DNA of 43,606 nucleotides from Deinococcus betulae (GTDB taxonomy: Bacteria > Deinococcota > Deinococci > Deinococcales > Deinococcaceae): NCBI RefSeq assembly GCF_020166395.1, contig NZ_JAIQXU010000035.1, forward strand, positions 1 to 43,606. The letters run 5' to 3'. A program made the translations under genes and the position numbers. A model generated the notes under the pieces. That model was not told where the DNA came from. It was given only the letters and a program-made list of their open reading frames with translations, and ran no database searches. This document shows, piece after piece, positions 20,117 through 29,799 of this stretch (position 1 is the stretch's first letter; every line of letters begins with the position of its first letter).

Positions 20117-20140
20117 TCCGGCAAAGGAAGACTGAAAATT

Positions 20141-21892
<1,752 letters not shown>

Positions 21893-21905
21893 CCCGTCTC
21901 TGCCC

Positions 21906-21935
21906 GGTGAAGGGGCTCTTTGCTCACTCTTCACC
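21906..21935 (+). other. Hairpin in the sdhA-sdhB gap
   Basis: GGTGAAG, 16-base loop, CTTCACC: a 7-bp stem just after sdhA without a T-tract. It may stabilise the sdhA 3' end or be fortuitous. Confidence 0.3.
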
Positions 21936-22037
21936 CCAGGCAAAGCGAGTAGGAAGAAGAGGCCGGACTTCCCTGGAGGCCCCGCAAATGAGCCGCCATG
22001 AACGCGCCGGAATCCAGCTGACCCCGCAAGGAACCCC

Positions 22038-22802
22038 ATGACCCAGATGACTGCCCCCACCAGCACCAGCGCCGCCCCCGTGGGCGTGCTCATGCTGAAC
22101 CTGAAAGTCAAGATTCTGCGCTTTGACCCCGACAAGGACAAGAAAGCGCACTGGACCACCTACGATGTCGAAGCCCAGCCGGGCGACCGTGTGCTGGACG
22201 TGATTAACCACGTCAAATGGTACCTGGAGCCCAGCCTGACCTTCCGCCGCTCGTGCATGCACGGCATCTGCGGCAGCGACGCCATGCTGATTAATGGCCG
22301 CAACCGCCTGGCCTGCAAGACACTGGTGCGCGACGTGGCCAAGAACGGCGGCACCATTACCGTCGAGCCGATTCGCGGCCTGAAGGTCGAGAAGGACCTG
22401 CTGGTGGATATGGAGCCGTTTTTTGACTCCTACAAGGCCATCATGCCGTACTTCATCAACGAGTCACCGGCTCCTGCCACTGAGCGCGTTCAGAGTGAAG
22501 AGCAGGCCGAGCGTATGGCGCACTCCAGCAACTGCATTCTGTGCGCCTGCTGCACGACTTCCTGCCCGATCTTCTGGGTGAACGGCTCTTACCTGGGGCC
22601 GGCGGCGATTGTGCAGGCCCACCGCTTCATCTTTGACACCCGCGACGAGGCCACGCACCAGCGCCTGGGCATTTTGAACCAGAACACGGGCGTCTGGCGC
22701 TGCCGCACCGCATACAACTGCACCGAGGCCTGCCCGCGCGACATCCCGATCACCCAGTTGATTGAGGAAGTCAAGCGCGCCGTGATGTACGGTCAGGCGT
22801 AA
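22038..22802 (+). CDS. sdhB: Succinate dehydrogenase iron-sulfur subunit
   Basis: Transfers electrons from SdhA to quinone through three iron-sulfur clusters. The 254-residue protein has an N-terminal ferredoxin domain with RRSCMHGICGSDAMLINGRNRLAC (2Fe-2S ligands), and a C-terminal domain with CILCACCTTSCP and CRTAYNCTEACPRDIP (4Fe-4S and 3Fe-4S ligands). A 20-residue N-terminal extension rich in Thr/Ala/Pro precedes the conserved LNLKVKILRF. AAGGA lies upstream of the chosen ATG; internal starts at residue 4 or 19 are possible. It is the last gene of the sdh operon and is followed by an intrinsic terminator. Confidence 0.96.
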   Translation: MTQMTAPTSTSAAPVGVLMLNLKVKILRFDPDKDKKAHWTTYDVEAQPGDRVLDVINHVKWYLEPSLTFRRSCMHGICGSDAMLINGRNRLACKTLVRDVAKNGGTITVEPIRGLKVEKDLLVDMEPFFDSYKAIMPYFINESPAPATERVQSEEQAERMAHSSNCILCACCTTSCPIFWVNGSYLGPAAIVQAHRFIFDTRDEATHQRLGILNQNTGVWRCRTAYNCTEACPRDIPITQLIEEVKRAVMYGQA

Positions 22803-22823
22803 GACGTAGCAGCACAGGGAGTC

Positions 22824-22850
22824 CCGGCCACCGCGCCGGGGCTTTTTGTT
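22824..22850 (+). terminator. Intrinsic terminator of sdhCDAB
   Basis: CCCGGC, 6-base loop, GCCGGG, then GCTTTTTGTT, 22 bases after the sdhB stop. Confidence 0.82.
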
Positions 22851-23163
22851 AGGTGGAGGTTGGCTATGAAACCTCTCTACCGCCTGTAAACAAGAGGATG
22901 CCTTTCGTCCAACTCCTCAGGGGCGGCCCTCAGACCAAGAGGCTTGGAGTTCGGGAGACAGGCAATCTTCCATTCCGCACGCCGGGTTACCAAGGTCATG
23001 CCTTTACATCACTCTGCGCCACTGCTCGTACACCTTCCGCCTGTTGCGTTGACCAATTGGGAAAAGGCCGGGGTGTCCCCCCTCTCTTGCTTACCCCTCC
23101 GACACTGTCCCGAGCCCCTTGAATGCTTGCCAAGCCTGCTGGGCTTTCACCGTCTTCGCGCAC
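22851..23163 (-). mobile_element. Probable degenerate group II intron fragment (5' part, no RT gene)
   Basis: On the minus strand the segment begins GTGCGC at 23163, the conserved group II intron 5' end. It continues with GGTGAAAGCCC, GGCAAGC, GGGGTAAGCAAGAGAGG, GGTAACCCGGCGTGCGGAAT, CTTGGTCTGAGGG and GGACGAAAGGC, a succession of short purine-rich blocks that resembles domain I of bacterial group II introns as I remember them (for example the 'GGTGAAAG', 'GGTCTGAGG' and 'CGAAAGGC' elements). No domain V, reverse transcriptase or 3' end is visible. The plus-strand frames here (22853-23122 and 22944-23462) show no protein family. Inserting beside terminator hairpins is known for class C group II introns. 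The assignment is from memory of motifs and is tentative. Confidence 0.42.
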
Positions 23164-23191
23164 AGGGGGTCAGAGATTTTCTGAACTTGCT

Positions 23192-23231
23192 CGGACTCCA
23201 GCCTTCCCAGAAACCCTACTCTCCGAGTCCG
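23192..23231 (-). terminator. Hairpin downstream of the GGDEF gene
   Basis: CGGACTC and GAGTCCG form a 7-bp inverted repeat with a 26-base loop, just beyond the GGDEF stop at 23238. No T-tract. The arms resemble the ends of the dispersed repeats (CGGAGTCCGT), so it could instead be a repeat remnant. Confidence 0.3.
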
Positions 23232-23237
23232 TCTTCC

Positions 23238-24761
23238 CTAACTGGCCACAGCGTCCTGGGTATAGACCCGGTGGCCACCGCTCCGCTTGGCGGCGTACAT
23301 CCGGGCGTCGGCCAGCGCCAGCGCCGCGTCGAGATCGGGGGCCGTGGCCTGCACCACCCCGATGCTGGCAGTAACCCCCAGCGCCTCGGGCAGGCCCCAG
23401 CGGTGGGTCACCAGCGCGTCGGCCAGGAGGCTCAGGTCAGCGGCCAGGTCTGGGGCACCTAGCCCCGCCCCTGAAGGACGCACTACCACAAACTCCTCGC
23501 CGCCGTAGCGGGCGCACAGGTCGCCGGGCCGCAGAGCCGCCTGCAACAGTCCCGCCACACCGCGCAGCACCTCATCACCAACATGGTGGCCAGCAGTGTC
23601 GTTAATGCGCTTGAACTTGTCCACGTCCAGCAGGGCCACCTGCGCAGGCTGAAGGGGCGTGGCCAGCGCCAGGACGGCGGCGCCTGCTTCCATCAGGTGC
23701 TGGCGGTTATACAGCCCGGTCAGCCCGTCGCGGCGGCTCAGTTCCTGAATGTGGTCGTGGGCGGCGCGCAGATCACTCAGGGCCGTTTCCAGCTGCACCG
23801 CCCGTCCCCGTTCCCGCTCGGCGTCGGCACGTGCCTGGGCTGTGCAGTGCCAGACTTCTAGGGCGCGCATGGTGCGCTCGCGGCGAGTGCCTTCGGCGGC
23901 CTTCCAGTTCTCGCTGTGCTGGCGCTCGGCGCTCAGAGCGCCGGCCAGGTCACCTGCCTCTTCCAGAGCCAATGACAGGGCGTGCAGCAGTTTGGGCTGC
24001 TCCCACAGGGTCACGAGTGGCAACTCGGCGCGCAGCCGCCCGGCCGCCTGCGCGCCCTGTCCCCTGGCCCGCAGCAACTGGCATTCTGTGACCAGCAGGT
24101 CGCTGCGAGTCTGCCGGATCGACAGGGGCGGCAAGGCATTCAGGGTCGCCAGATGCGCCTCGGCCGCTTCCAGGTCGCCCTCGGCCAGGGCGTCTTCAGC
24201 CAGCACCATGCGGGCCACGGCGTACAGGTCAGGCCAGGCGTCGGCGGCCAGGGTCAGGACCATGTTCAGGTGGTGCCGACGTTCCTCGGCGGTCAAGCCC
24301 AGGGACGCCGAGTAGGACGCGATATTGAGGTGCGCCACGATCAGGGTATCTAGCTCACCTGCGGCGCGGGCGCCGGCAATCACTTCACGCAGCGGCCCCA
24401 GCACCCGTTCGGGCGCAATATCCAGAAAGAGGTTAGTCAGGTCGTGCCGGGCGCGCCACTCGCCGTTCACGTCACCGCACGCCTGAGCCACCCGTAATTC
24501 TTCAGCATATAGGAGGTGGGCCTGATCGATTTCCAGCGAATCGGACAGGATGTTGGCCTGCACATTCAGGGCGCGGCCCCGCCACGGACCAGCCAGGTCC
24601 GGCAGCACCGTCACCAGACTCTGCATGGCCCGGTCAGGCGACCCCTCGCGCCAGTCCAGATAGGCCTGAACGACCGTCAATTCCGGCGAGGCCCGGCGAG
24701 TGCCGAGCTCAGCGCGCACCCCACGCGGGTCGCGGTTGCGGGCCTGCCACAGCTCTTCCAT
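23238..24761 (-). CDS. Diguanylate cyclase with N-terminal helical (TPR-like) sensor region
   Basis: Makes cyclic di-GMP from two GTP. The 507-residue protein has a long N-terminal array of Ala/Leu-rich helices (about 1-300) with TPR-like spacing (for example ALAEGDLEAAEAHLATLNALPP), a coiled-coil linker (RADAERERGRAVQLETALSDL) and a GGDEF domain from about 340. The domain starts with RRDGLTGLYNRQHL and has the active signature RYGGEEF near residues 418-424. An inhibitory I-site RPGD (RxxD) sits exactly five residues before GGEEF, so product feedback is likely. No membrane segment: cytoplasmic. A TATAAC element and GGGAG precede the ATG. It neighbours an HD-GYP gene of the same architecture. 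Confidence 0.9.
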   Translation of the reverse strand: MEELWQARNRDPRGVRAELGTRRASPELTVVQAYLDWREGSPDRAMQSLVTVLPDLAGPWRGRALNVQANILSDSLEIDQAHLLYAEELRVAQACGDVNGEWRARHDLTNLFLDIAPERVLGPLREVIAGARAAGELDTLIVAHLNIASYSASLGLTAEERRHHLNMVLTLAADAWPDLYAVARMVLAEDALAEGDLEAAEAHLATLNALPPLSIRQTRSDLLVTECQLLRARGQGAQAAGRLRAELPLVTLWEQPKLLHALSLALEEAGDLAGALSAERQHSENWKAAEGTRRERTMRALEVWHCTAQARADAERERGRAVQLETALSDLRAAHDHIQELSRRDGLTGLYNRQHLMEAGAAVLALATPLQPAQVALLDVDKFKRINDTAGHHVGDEVLRGVAGLLQAALRPGDLCARYGGEEFVVVRPSGAGLGAPDLAADLSLLADALVTHRWGLPEALGVTASIGVVQATAPDLDAALALADARMYAAKRSGGHRVYTQDAVAS

Positions 24762-24768
24762 AGCTCCC

Positions 24769-24774
24769 GTTATA
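24769..24774 (-). promoter_or_regulatory. -10-like element of the GGDEF gene
   Basis: TATAAC on the minus strand, 7 bases before the ATG at 24761; the spacer GGGAGCT could also act as a weak ribosome binding site if transcription starts further upstream. Confidence 0.4.
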
Positions 24775-24780
24775 GGGGCC

Positions 24781-24808
24781 GCACCCTGACAAGTCTGTGG
24801 CAGGGTGC
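24781..24808 (-). other. Hairpin between HD-GYP and GGDEF genes
   Basis: GCACCCTG, 12-base loop, CAGGGTGC: a perfect 8-bp stem upstream of the GGDEF promoter and downstream of repeat copy 3 in the minus direction. It may end HD-GYP transcripts or be an operator; no T-tract follows. Confidence 0.35.
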
Positions 24809-24825
24809 GGCATCAAGGCCGGGTG

Positions 24826-24994
24826 ATACGGCTTCTGTCTGTACCGCTGACAAACCGGGAGGGCACCGATTGGCCAACTGCACGCCCAGAACCCGTTTTT
24901 CTTCTCGCTCTCCTGTGGACTTGAAGAGCGGCTTTACAAAGCCGTGCTACTCCGCTCGGAGTCCATGATCTCTACGATTCAATCAGCGTCCATA
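24826..24994. repeat. Dispersed intergenic repeat, copy 3
   Basis: Begins ATACGGCTTCTGTCTG and ends GATTCAATCAGCGTCCATA, the latter an inverted form of the left end of copy 2 (ATACGGACTCTGATTGAATTG). The internal CTCGCTCTCCTGTGGA matches copy 2 in the same relative orientation. It lies between the two c-di-GMP genes and is non-coding. Confidence 0.6.
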
Positions 24995-25025
24995 GGAGCG
25001 AGTCAACTTCGCTCCCGTTCACCGT

Positions 25026-26792
25026 TCAGTCTTTTGACACTTCGGGAAGCCACTGCCCTTCTTCTAGCAATGTCAGAAAAGCGGCCACCACCTGCGGGTC
25101 GAAGTGGAGGCCGGCCCCGCGCTGAATCTCCTGCACCACCTCCACGTGCGACCACGCCGGCTTGTAGGGCCGCACCCGGCCCAGCGCGTCGTAGACATCG
25201 GCCAGCGCCACCACCCGGCCCACCAGGGGAATGGCCTCACCGGCCAGGCCACGCGGATAGCCGCTGCCGTCCCAGCGCTCATGGTGGGTCCAGGCGATTT
25301 CCTCGGCCATGGTCAGCAGCGCCGAGTCACGCCCGGCCAGCATCTGGGCACCGCGCGCCGCGTGGGTCTGCATCAGCGCCCATTCGTCGGGGCTCAGGCG
25401 ACCTGATTTCAGGAGCACCTCGTCGGGAATGGCAATCTTGCCGATGTCGTGCAGGCGCGCGGCCAGTTGCAGCATGGCGACTTCTGAAGCGGGCAGACCC
25501 AGCCGCTGAGCCAGTAGGGCCGCCAGAGTCCCCACGCGCCGCGTGTGGTCGGCGGTTTCCGAATCCCGGAACTCGGCCACCACCGCCAGGCGTTCCAGCA
25601 GGGCAAAGTGGCTGGCCTCCAGCTGGGCGGTGCGCTGGCGCACCAGGTCTTCCAGGGCCTCGGAGCGGCGGCGCTCCTTTTCGGCCTCGGCCCGGTGCTG
25701 CTGGGTTTCCAGTCGGAAGCGGGCGAGCTGAAAGCGCGTCTCGTTGGCCTCGTCCCGCAGGGCCAGTTCAAGGGTGTGGGTCCGGCGCTGGGTGTCCAGG
25801 GCCAGGGCCAGGTCGCCGGCCTGCTCCTGCACCCCAGCCGTCTGACGCAGCACGCTGACCAGACCGCTCTGCGCCCCAGCCGCTTCCATCAGGGCACAGG
25901 CCACGTGAAGGGTCCTCAGGGCCCCAGCAAGGTCGCCGCGCCGCTGCTGCTGCCGGGCCTGCTCTTTGTGCAAATAGGCCTCGCCCAGCCGGTCCTGCGC
26001 CGTGCGCGCCGCCTCAAAGCTCCGCTTCAGCCAGGCCTCAGCCACGTCCTCAAAGCCCCGGTCAAATTCCACCTGGGCCAGGGCTGCCGCCGCTGTGCGC
26101 AGCAGCCGCGCGTCGTTCATGCGCGCGGCTATCTCGGCGGCCTCGGTCAGCAGCGGGACGGCCTGAGCCAACGTCGTGCGGCCTTTCTCCGGGTCGTGGT
26201 CCAGAGTGGCCATGCCCAGGTCGGCATAGGTCTCGCCCAGGTAGGCCAGGCCGTACCCGACGCTGCGCTCCTGGCCCAGCGCCCGCTGCATTTCCACGCC
26301 CCGCAGGTGCAACGGCACCGCCGCCTCGTATTCCATGCGTTTGTGGAGGGTCAGGCCCAGGGCCTGCACCGCGTCTGCTTCTTGCAGGCGCGCTCCCATC
26401 GCCGCGTACTGACTCTGGGCCTCGCGCTGATAATCAATGGCCGCCGGGTCGCCCAGCTCGCCCAGTGTCTTGCCCAGGCACAGCGTGGCGTCGGCCAGCA
26501 GATAAGCCGCGCCCGGCCCAGTCGCCAGTTCAACGGCTTCGTTCAGCAGCGCCAGAGCAGCGCGCAGTTGCCCCGTCATCATGTGCCCCAGGCCCAGCAG
26601 GGTCAGGACTTCGGCCAGGAGGCGAGGATCACCCTCCTGACGTGCTAGCGGCAGGGCCTCTTCCATCAGAGGCAGGCACCGCCACACCTCGGCGGTGCGG
26701 GCGGCACGGGCCTCCTGAAGCAAAGTCTGCAGGTGCCCCGCCGGAAGAGGGGTCTCCTGGGAACGTGCAGCGTTCCCGTGCGACTCTTGCAT
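25026..26792 (-). CDS. HD-GYP cyclic-di-GMP phosphodiesterase with N-terminal TPR-like repeats
   Basis: Likely degrades c-di-GMP. The 588-residue protein has about 350 residues of TPR-like helices (repeated motifs such as EVLTLLGLGHMMTGQLRAALALLNEAVEL and AYLGETYADLG), a charged coiled coil (ETQQHRAEAEKERRRSEALEDLVRQRTAQLEAS) and a C-terminal HD-GYP domain. The domain keeps HTRRVG, the HD dyad in RLHDIGKIAIPDEVLLKSGRL (near 449), HHERWDGSGYPRGL (the GYP motif near 512) and ALADVYDAL. All metal ligands that I can check are present, so it should be active. It shares architecture and orientation with the GGDEF gene 265 bases downstream. The promoter is unclear; TGTCAGAAT precedes the ATG by a few bases. 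Confidence 0.92.
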   Translation of the reverse strand: MQESHGNAARSQETPLPAGHLQTLLQEARAARTAEVWRCLPLMEEALPLARQEGDPRLLAEVLTLLGLGHMMTGQLRAALALLNEAVELATGPGAAYLLADATLCLGKTLGELGDPAAIDYQREAQSQYAAMGARLQEADAVQALGLTLHKRMEYEAAVPLHLRGVEMQRALGQERSVGYGLAYLGETYADLGMATLDHDPEKGRTTLAQAVPLLTEAAEIAARMNDARLLRTAAAALAQVEFDRGFEDVAEAWLKRSFEAARTAQDRLGEAYLHKEQARQQQRRGDLAGALRTLHVACALMEAAGAQSGLVSVLRQTAGVQEQAGDLALALDTQRRTHTLELALRDEANETRFQLARFRLETQQHRAEAEKERRRSEALEDLVRQRTAQLEASHFALLERLAVVAEFRDSETADHTRRVGTLAALLAQRLGLPASEVAMLQLAARLHDIGKIAIPDEVLLKSGRLSPDEWALMQTHAARGAQMLAGRDSALLTMAEEIAWTHHERWDGSGYPRGLAGEAIPLVGRVVALADVYDALGRVRPYKPAWSHVEVVQEIQRGAGLHFDPQVVAAFLTLLEEGQWLPEVSKD

Positions 26793-27128
26793 GGTGCATT
26801 CTGACAGTTGCCGTCAGGGTTCGGGAGGCACCCCCGAAGAGGGTATGGAGAGGAAAACTCGGCCCTTCCACCCCACCTGAAAGCTGCTCAGGTCAGAGGG
26901 AGGCCCTCTCAGCGGCTCTGCTCAGCACACCCGTCCGCTCTGCATGTAAGCACCAAGATCTCCTGGTGAGTGCTGTTATTCATCCGGTGATGGATGACGG
27001 CTCGTCGGTCAGCGCAAGGCTCTGGCAGTTCAGGCGCGGCCCAGCAATTTATTCTGCTGGTAACGAGAGCAGCTGATCGGCTTCGCCGCACGGTCAGCGG
27101 CGGCCCAGTCTCTTTGCCCAGCCCTGGC
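26793..27128. other. Intergenic region without a recognised gene
   Basis: A 336-base gap upstream of the HD-GYP gene. It contains one perfect small inverted repeat, ACCTGA-N7-TCAGGT at 26875-26893, which could be an operator, and no convincing reading frame, RNA gene or repeat-family copy. Confidence 0.5.
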
Positions 27129-27623
27129 TCAGAATTGCAGGGCGTAGCGCACGCCCGCGCCGTCAATGCACTCGCCCACCCCACGCTCTCGGGTGTCTAC
27201 CGTCAGGGTGCAGGTCAGCAGTGCAGGTGGCTCGCCCTCGGCGCGGGCAATCAGGTTGCCGGTATAAGCGGGCACGGGCCGCCCAGCATCCACGCGCGTC
27301 TGGGCCGCCACAGCCGTCGGCTCGCCACTGACGTTGGATGTTCCAAACGCCACACTGACGCCCAGGCCGCCCGGCAGGCTGCCGCCCCCGATCAGGTAGG
27401 TGCGCCCGGTATAGGTGCGGCCACCGATGGTCAGCGTCGCGTTGTCCGGCGCAAAGGGGTCACCCAGGCGGGGGCTGAGGGTGCCCCGCGTGAAAGACAC
27501 GGTGCCTTCGGCGCCGCTCTGGGTGTTCACGATGCGGCCAGGCTGAGCGGCAGTGACCGCTGGCGCACAGGCAGCCAGCAGGGTCAGCAGCGCCGCGCCA
27601 AGAAGCGTCTGTAGGGCAGTCAT
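27129..27623 (-). CDS. Small lipoprotein, function unknown
   Basis: A 164-residue exported protein with the signal MTALQTLLGAALLTLLAAC; the lipobox LAAC places the lipidated cysteine at residue 19. The mature part is Gly/Thr-rich and beta in character (IVNTQSGAEGTVSF, NATLTIGGRTYTGRTYLIGGGSLPGG) with two further cysteines near the C-terminus (LLTCTLTV and GVGECIDGAG) that may form a disulfide. No family is recognised. The ATG at 27623 has a TAGACT -10 element 9 bases upstream. It appears monocistronic. Confidence 0.8.
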   Translation of the reverse strand: MTALQTLLGAALLTLLAACAPAVTAAQPGRIVNTQSGAEGTVSFTRGTLSPRLGDPFAPDNATLTIGGRTYTGRTYLIGGGSLPGGLGVSVAFGTSNVSGEPTAVAAQTRVDAGRPVPAYTGNLIARAEGEPPALLTCTLTVDTRERGVGECIDGAGVRYALQF

Positions 27624-27632
27624 GGTGCGGCC

Positions 27633-27638
27633 AGTCTA
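27633..27638 (-). promoter_or_regulatory. -10 element of the small lipoprotein gene (leaderless type)
   Basis: TAGACT on the minus strand, 9 bases before the ATG at 27623; the same hexamer precedes the class V aminotransferase gene. Confidence 0.45.
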
Positions 27639-27700
27639 GGCGCTGAACCCTGACCCAGCGTGAGGGTTACGCGCAGCGGGCTGCAGGCCCCCCCGACCTC

Positions 27701-28240
27701 CTACTGGGCAAACGCCTGCAAAAAGGCTTCCTGCTGGGCAGTTTCGACAGCGTGGGGACTACGGGCCTGGCGCACCAGGATCAGGGCGCTGTCAGCGTCC
27801 ATGCCCGCCTGCACCAGCAGACACGCCGCCGTCAGGCCAGCGCGCCCCAGTCCACCCCGGCAATGCACGACCACGCACCGACCCTCAAGCAGATGCGTCA
27901 TCAATTCGTCCAGGTACGACGCAAAATCGTCCGGGTCGTGCGGCGCCCGCCCATCGGGAATGGTATAGGGCACGACCTCCAGGCCATGTGTGCCAGCGGC
28001 GTCGTGGTAGCCGTCCATGCCCAGCAGGTCAAACTCAAAGTCCTCCAGCAGCGGCGCAATAACGCCCGCGCCCTGCTGCGCCAGGGTCCGCATATCGGTC
28101 AGCATGTCCCGGTCATGGGTCACACCGGGCTGATAGACGCTGCCCCCCTTCTTCCCCGGCGCGAAGGTCAGGCCCAGCTGGCCCGGCCACAGGCCCGTGG
28201 GCACCCAGTCAATGCGGATGGGCGACTGCGCACTTGTCAT
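27701..28240 (-). CDS. Dual-specificity protein phosphatase-like protein
   Basis: A 179-residue cysteine-dependent phosphatase. The signature loop HCRGGLGRAG fits HCx5R with the catalytic Cys and Arg, and the general-acid aspartate is probably in YTIPDGRAPHDPDDF. The N-terminal half (IRIDWVPTG..GQLGLTFAPGKKG) and the ATP-independent layout resemble bacterial members of the CDKN3-like/DSP clan. The substrate could be phosphoprotein or another phosphoester. I chose ATG 28240, with GGGAG upstream, because conserved-looking sequence begins there; an in-frame ATG at 28297 would add 19 residues (MEKSVYEVGSTYDYPPGAP). A second phosphatase gene nearby (30584-31238) is frameshifted. Confidence 0.82.
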   Translation of the reverse strand: MTSAQSPIRIDWVPTGLWPGQLGLTFAPGKKGGSVYQPGVTHDRDMLTDMRTLAQQGAGVIAPLLEDFEFDLLGMDGYHDAAGTHGLEVVPYTIPDGRAPHDPDDFASYLDELMTHLLEGRCVVVHCRGGLGRAGLTAACLLVQAGMDADSALILVRQARSPHAVETAQQEAFLQAFAQ

Positions 28241-28376
28241 GGGCGCTCCCGGCGGATAGTCATAGGTTGACCCAACCTCGTAGACAGACTTTTCCATTCT
28301 CGATTCGTTGACATAGCCTCACCTGCTCTGGAAGCTTCAGCCTCAGAGGCGGTCCCTCGCCTTGCCCAATTCGTCA

Positions 28377-29384
28377 TCATAGGCGCACCTGCTCTTCCTG
28401 GAGCCACCGCGCCGCGTCCAGCGCGTGATAGGTGATGATGGCGTCCGCTCCGGCGCGGCGCATGCCCGTCAGGGTTTCCAGCACGGTGCGGCGCTCATCC
28501 ATGTAGCCGGCCTGGGCGGCGGCCTTGACCAGCGCGTACTCGCCACTGACGTTGTAGGCCACCACCGGCAGGTCAAACTCGCGCCTCAAGAGGCTCAGCA
28601 CGTCCAGGTAGGCCAGGGCCGGCTTGACCATCAGGGTGTCGGCGCCCTGTTCGGCGTCCAGGCGGGCTTCGCGCAGCGCCTCACGGTGGCCGCCCGCCGG
28701 GTTCATCTGGTAGCCAGCGCGGTGCCCCACGCTGGGCGCACTGCCCGCCGCGTCCCGGAAAGGACCGTAGTAGGCGCTGGCGTACTTCACGGCGTAGCTC
28801 ATGACGGGAATGTGGGCAAAGCCCGCCTCGTCCAGCGCGGCGCGAATGGCGGCCACCTGGCCGTCCATCATGGCACTGGGCGCCACCACGTCGGCCCCCG
28901 CCTGCGCCTGAGACACCGCCGTTTGTGCCAGCAGGGTCAGGCTGGCGTCGTTGTCTACCGTCCAGGCGTCGGCGCCGCTTAAGCCCGGCACCTCACACAG
29001 GGGGCCGCAGTGGCCGTGGTCGGTGTATTCACACAGGCAGGTGTCCGCGATGACTGTGACGCCTGGCACCTGCGCCTTGATGGCCCGCGTCACCCGCTGA
29101 ATCACCCCCTCTTCGGCGTAAGCCTGGGTGCCCAGGGCGTCTTTGTGGTCCGGAATGCCGAACAGGATGACGCTGGGAATGCCCAGCGACAGGGCCTCCC
29201 GCGCCTGCTCCACGGCGCTGGCCACCGAGTGCCGGGACACACCGGGCATGGTCGCAATGGGCGTGACGTCCCCACGCTCATGGACGAACAGGGGAGAGAT
29301 GAACTGAGAGGGGTGCAGCTGCACTTCCTGGGTCAGGGCGCGCAGGGCAGGCGTGCGGCGCAGGCGGCGGGGGCGGTCTTGCAT
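28377..29384 (-). CDS. hemB: Delta-aminolevulinic acid dehydratase (porphobilinogen synthase)
   Basis: Condenses two 5-aminolevulinate molecules to porphobilinogen in heme synthesis. The 335-residue protein keeps the zinc-site cysteines in DTCLCEYTDHGHCG (Cys116, Cys118, Cys126), so it is of the zinc-dependent type. The two active-site lysines are in SYAVKYASAYYGPFRDAAGS and DTLMVKPALAYLD, the latter forming the Schiff base. PSAMMDGQVAAIR and YNVSGEYALVKAA are also typical. The ATG at 29384 is 6 bases after a TAGCGT -10 element, with no Shine-Dalgarno sequence. It looks monocistronic, with a terminator for the upstream Roadblock genes just before its promoter. Confidence 0.96.
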   Translation of the reverse strand: MQDRPRRLRRTPALRALTQEVQLHPSQFISPLFVHERGDVTPIATMPGVSRHSVASAVEQAREALSLGIPSVILFGIPDHKDALGTQAYAEEGVIQRVTRAIKAQVPGVTVIADTCLCEYTDHGHCGPLCEVPGLSGADAWTVDNDASLTLLAQTAVSQAQAGADVVAPSAMMDGQVAAIRAALDEAGFAHIPVMSYAVKYASAYYGPFRDAAGSAPSVGHRAGYQMNPAGGHREALREARLDAEQGADTLMVKPALAYLDVLSLLRREFDLPVVAYNVSGEYALVKAAAQAGYMDERRTVLETLTGMRRAGADAIITYHALDAARWLQEEQVRL

Positions 29385-29390
29385 GGCCTC

Positions 29391-29396
29391 ACGCTA
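29391..29396 (-). promoter_or_regulatory. -10 element of hemB (leaderless type)
   Basis: TAGCGT on the minus strand, 6 bases before the hemB ATG. Confidence 0.5.
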
Positions 29397-29421
29397 GCGC
29401 GGCCTGGCCGGGGCAAATGCA

Positions 29422-29452
29422 AACCCGCCCTGACCTCAGGCCAGAGCGGGTT
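29422..29452 (-). terminator. Terminator of the Roadblock operon
   Basis: On the minus strand AACCCGCTCTG and CAGGGCGGGTT pair over 11 bp with one G-U, loop of 9, followed by TGCATTTG. It lies between the last Roadblock gene and hemB. Confidence 0.72.
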
Positions 29453-29478
29453 CGGAGTGATGGGACAGCCTCTTTGCC

Positions 29479-29799
29479 CTACGCGCTGCCCAGCAGGCGG
29501 CGCACGGCAAAGCGGATGCGGCCCAGGCTGGCCACCTCGTCGAAGGCGGTCAGCAGAATCTGGTCGCCGTGGGGGGTCAGCAGTACGGGGCCGCCGTCCA
29601 CATCCAGCAGCAGCTCCTGCCAGCCGCCGCTTTTCAGGTTGGTTTGCAAGCTGCCAATCACAGCGCGGCCAGCCGCCACCAGGGTCAGTTCGGGGCCGGT
29701 CTGCTCGTCACTCAGGCCCACTTTGGCGACCACCTGGCCGTCAGGGGCCACCAGCGCCGCGTGGCGCACGCCGCGCACCGACAACAGCTCACCAATCAC
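29479..29799 (-). CDS. Roadblock/LC7-domain protein (third of three)
   Basis: A 106-residue single-domain protein of the Roadblock/LC7 (MglB-like) fold: an N-terminal helix with 'RGVRHAALVAPDGQVVAKVG', the family's 'aalv..dG.vva', then AAGRAVIGSLQTNLKSGGWQELLLDVDGGPVLLTPHGDQILLTAF. Such proteins dimerise and often act on small Ras-like GTPases. The start overlaps the stop of the preceding Roadblock gene by four bases (ATGA type), so translation is coupled. No GTPase gene is in the window. Confidence 0.8.
   Translation of the reverse strand: MIGELLSVRGVRHAALVAPDGQVVAKVGLSDEQTGPELTLVAAGRAVIGSLQTNLKSGGWQELLLDVDGGPVLLTPHGDQILLTAFDEVASLGRIRFAVRRLLGSA

Noticed and set aside
22853..23122. Plus-strand frames of 89 and 172 codons downstream of sdhB
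   Set aside because: They lie after the sdh terminator, have no promoter or domain, and overlap the block that looks like an antisense group II intron fragment.
28310..28322. TTGACATAG, which looks like half of a radiation/desiccation response motif, between hemB and the dual-specificity phosphatase gene
   Set aside because: Only one arm matches; the other arm (CGATTC) is not palindromic to it, and there is no matching promoter arrangement.
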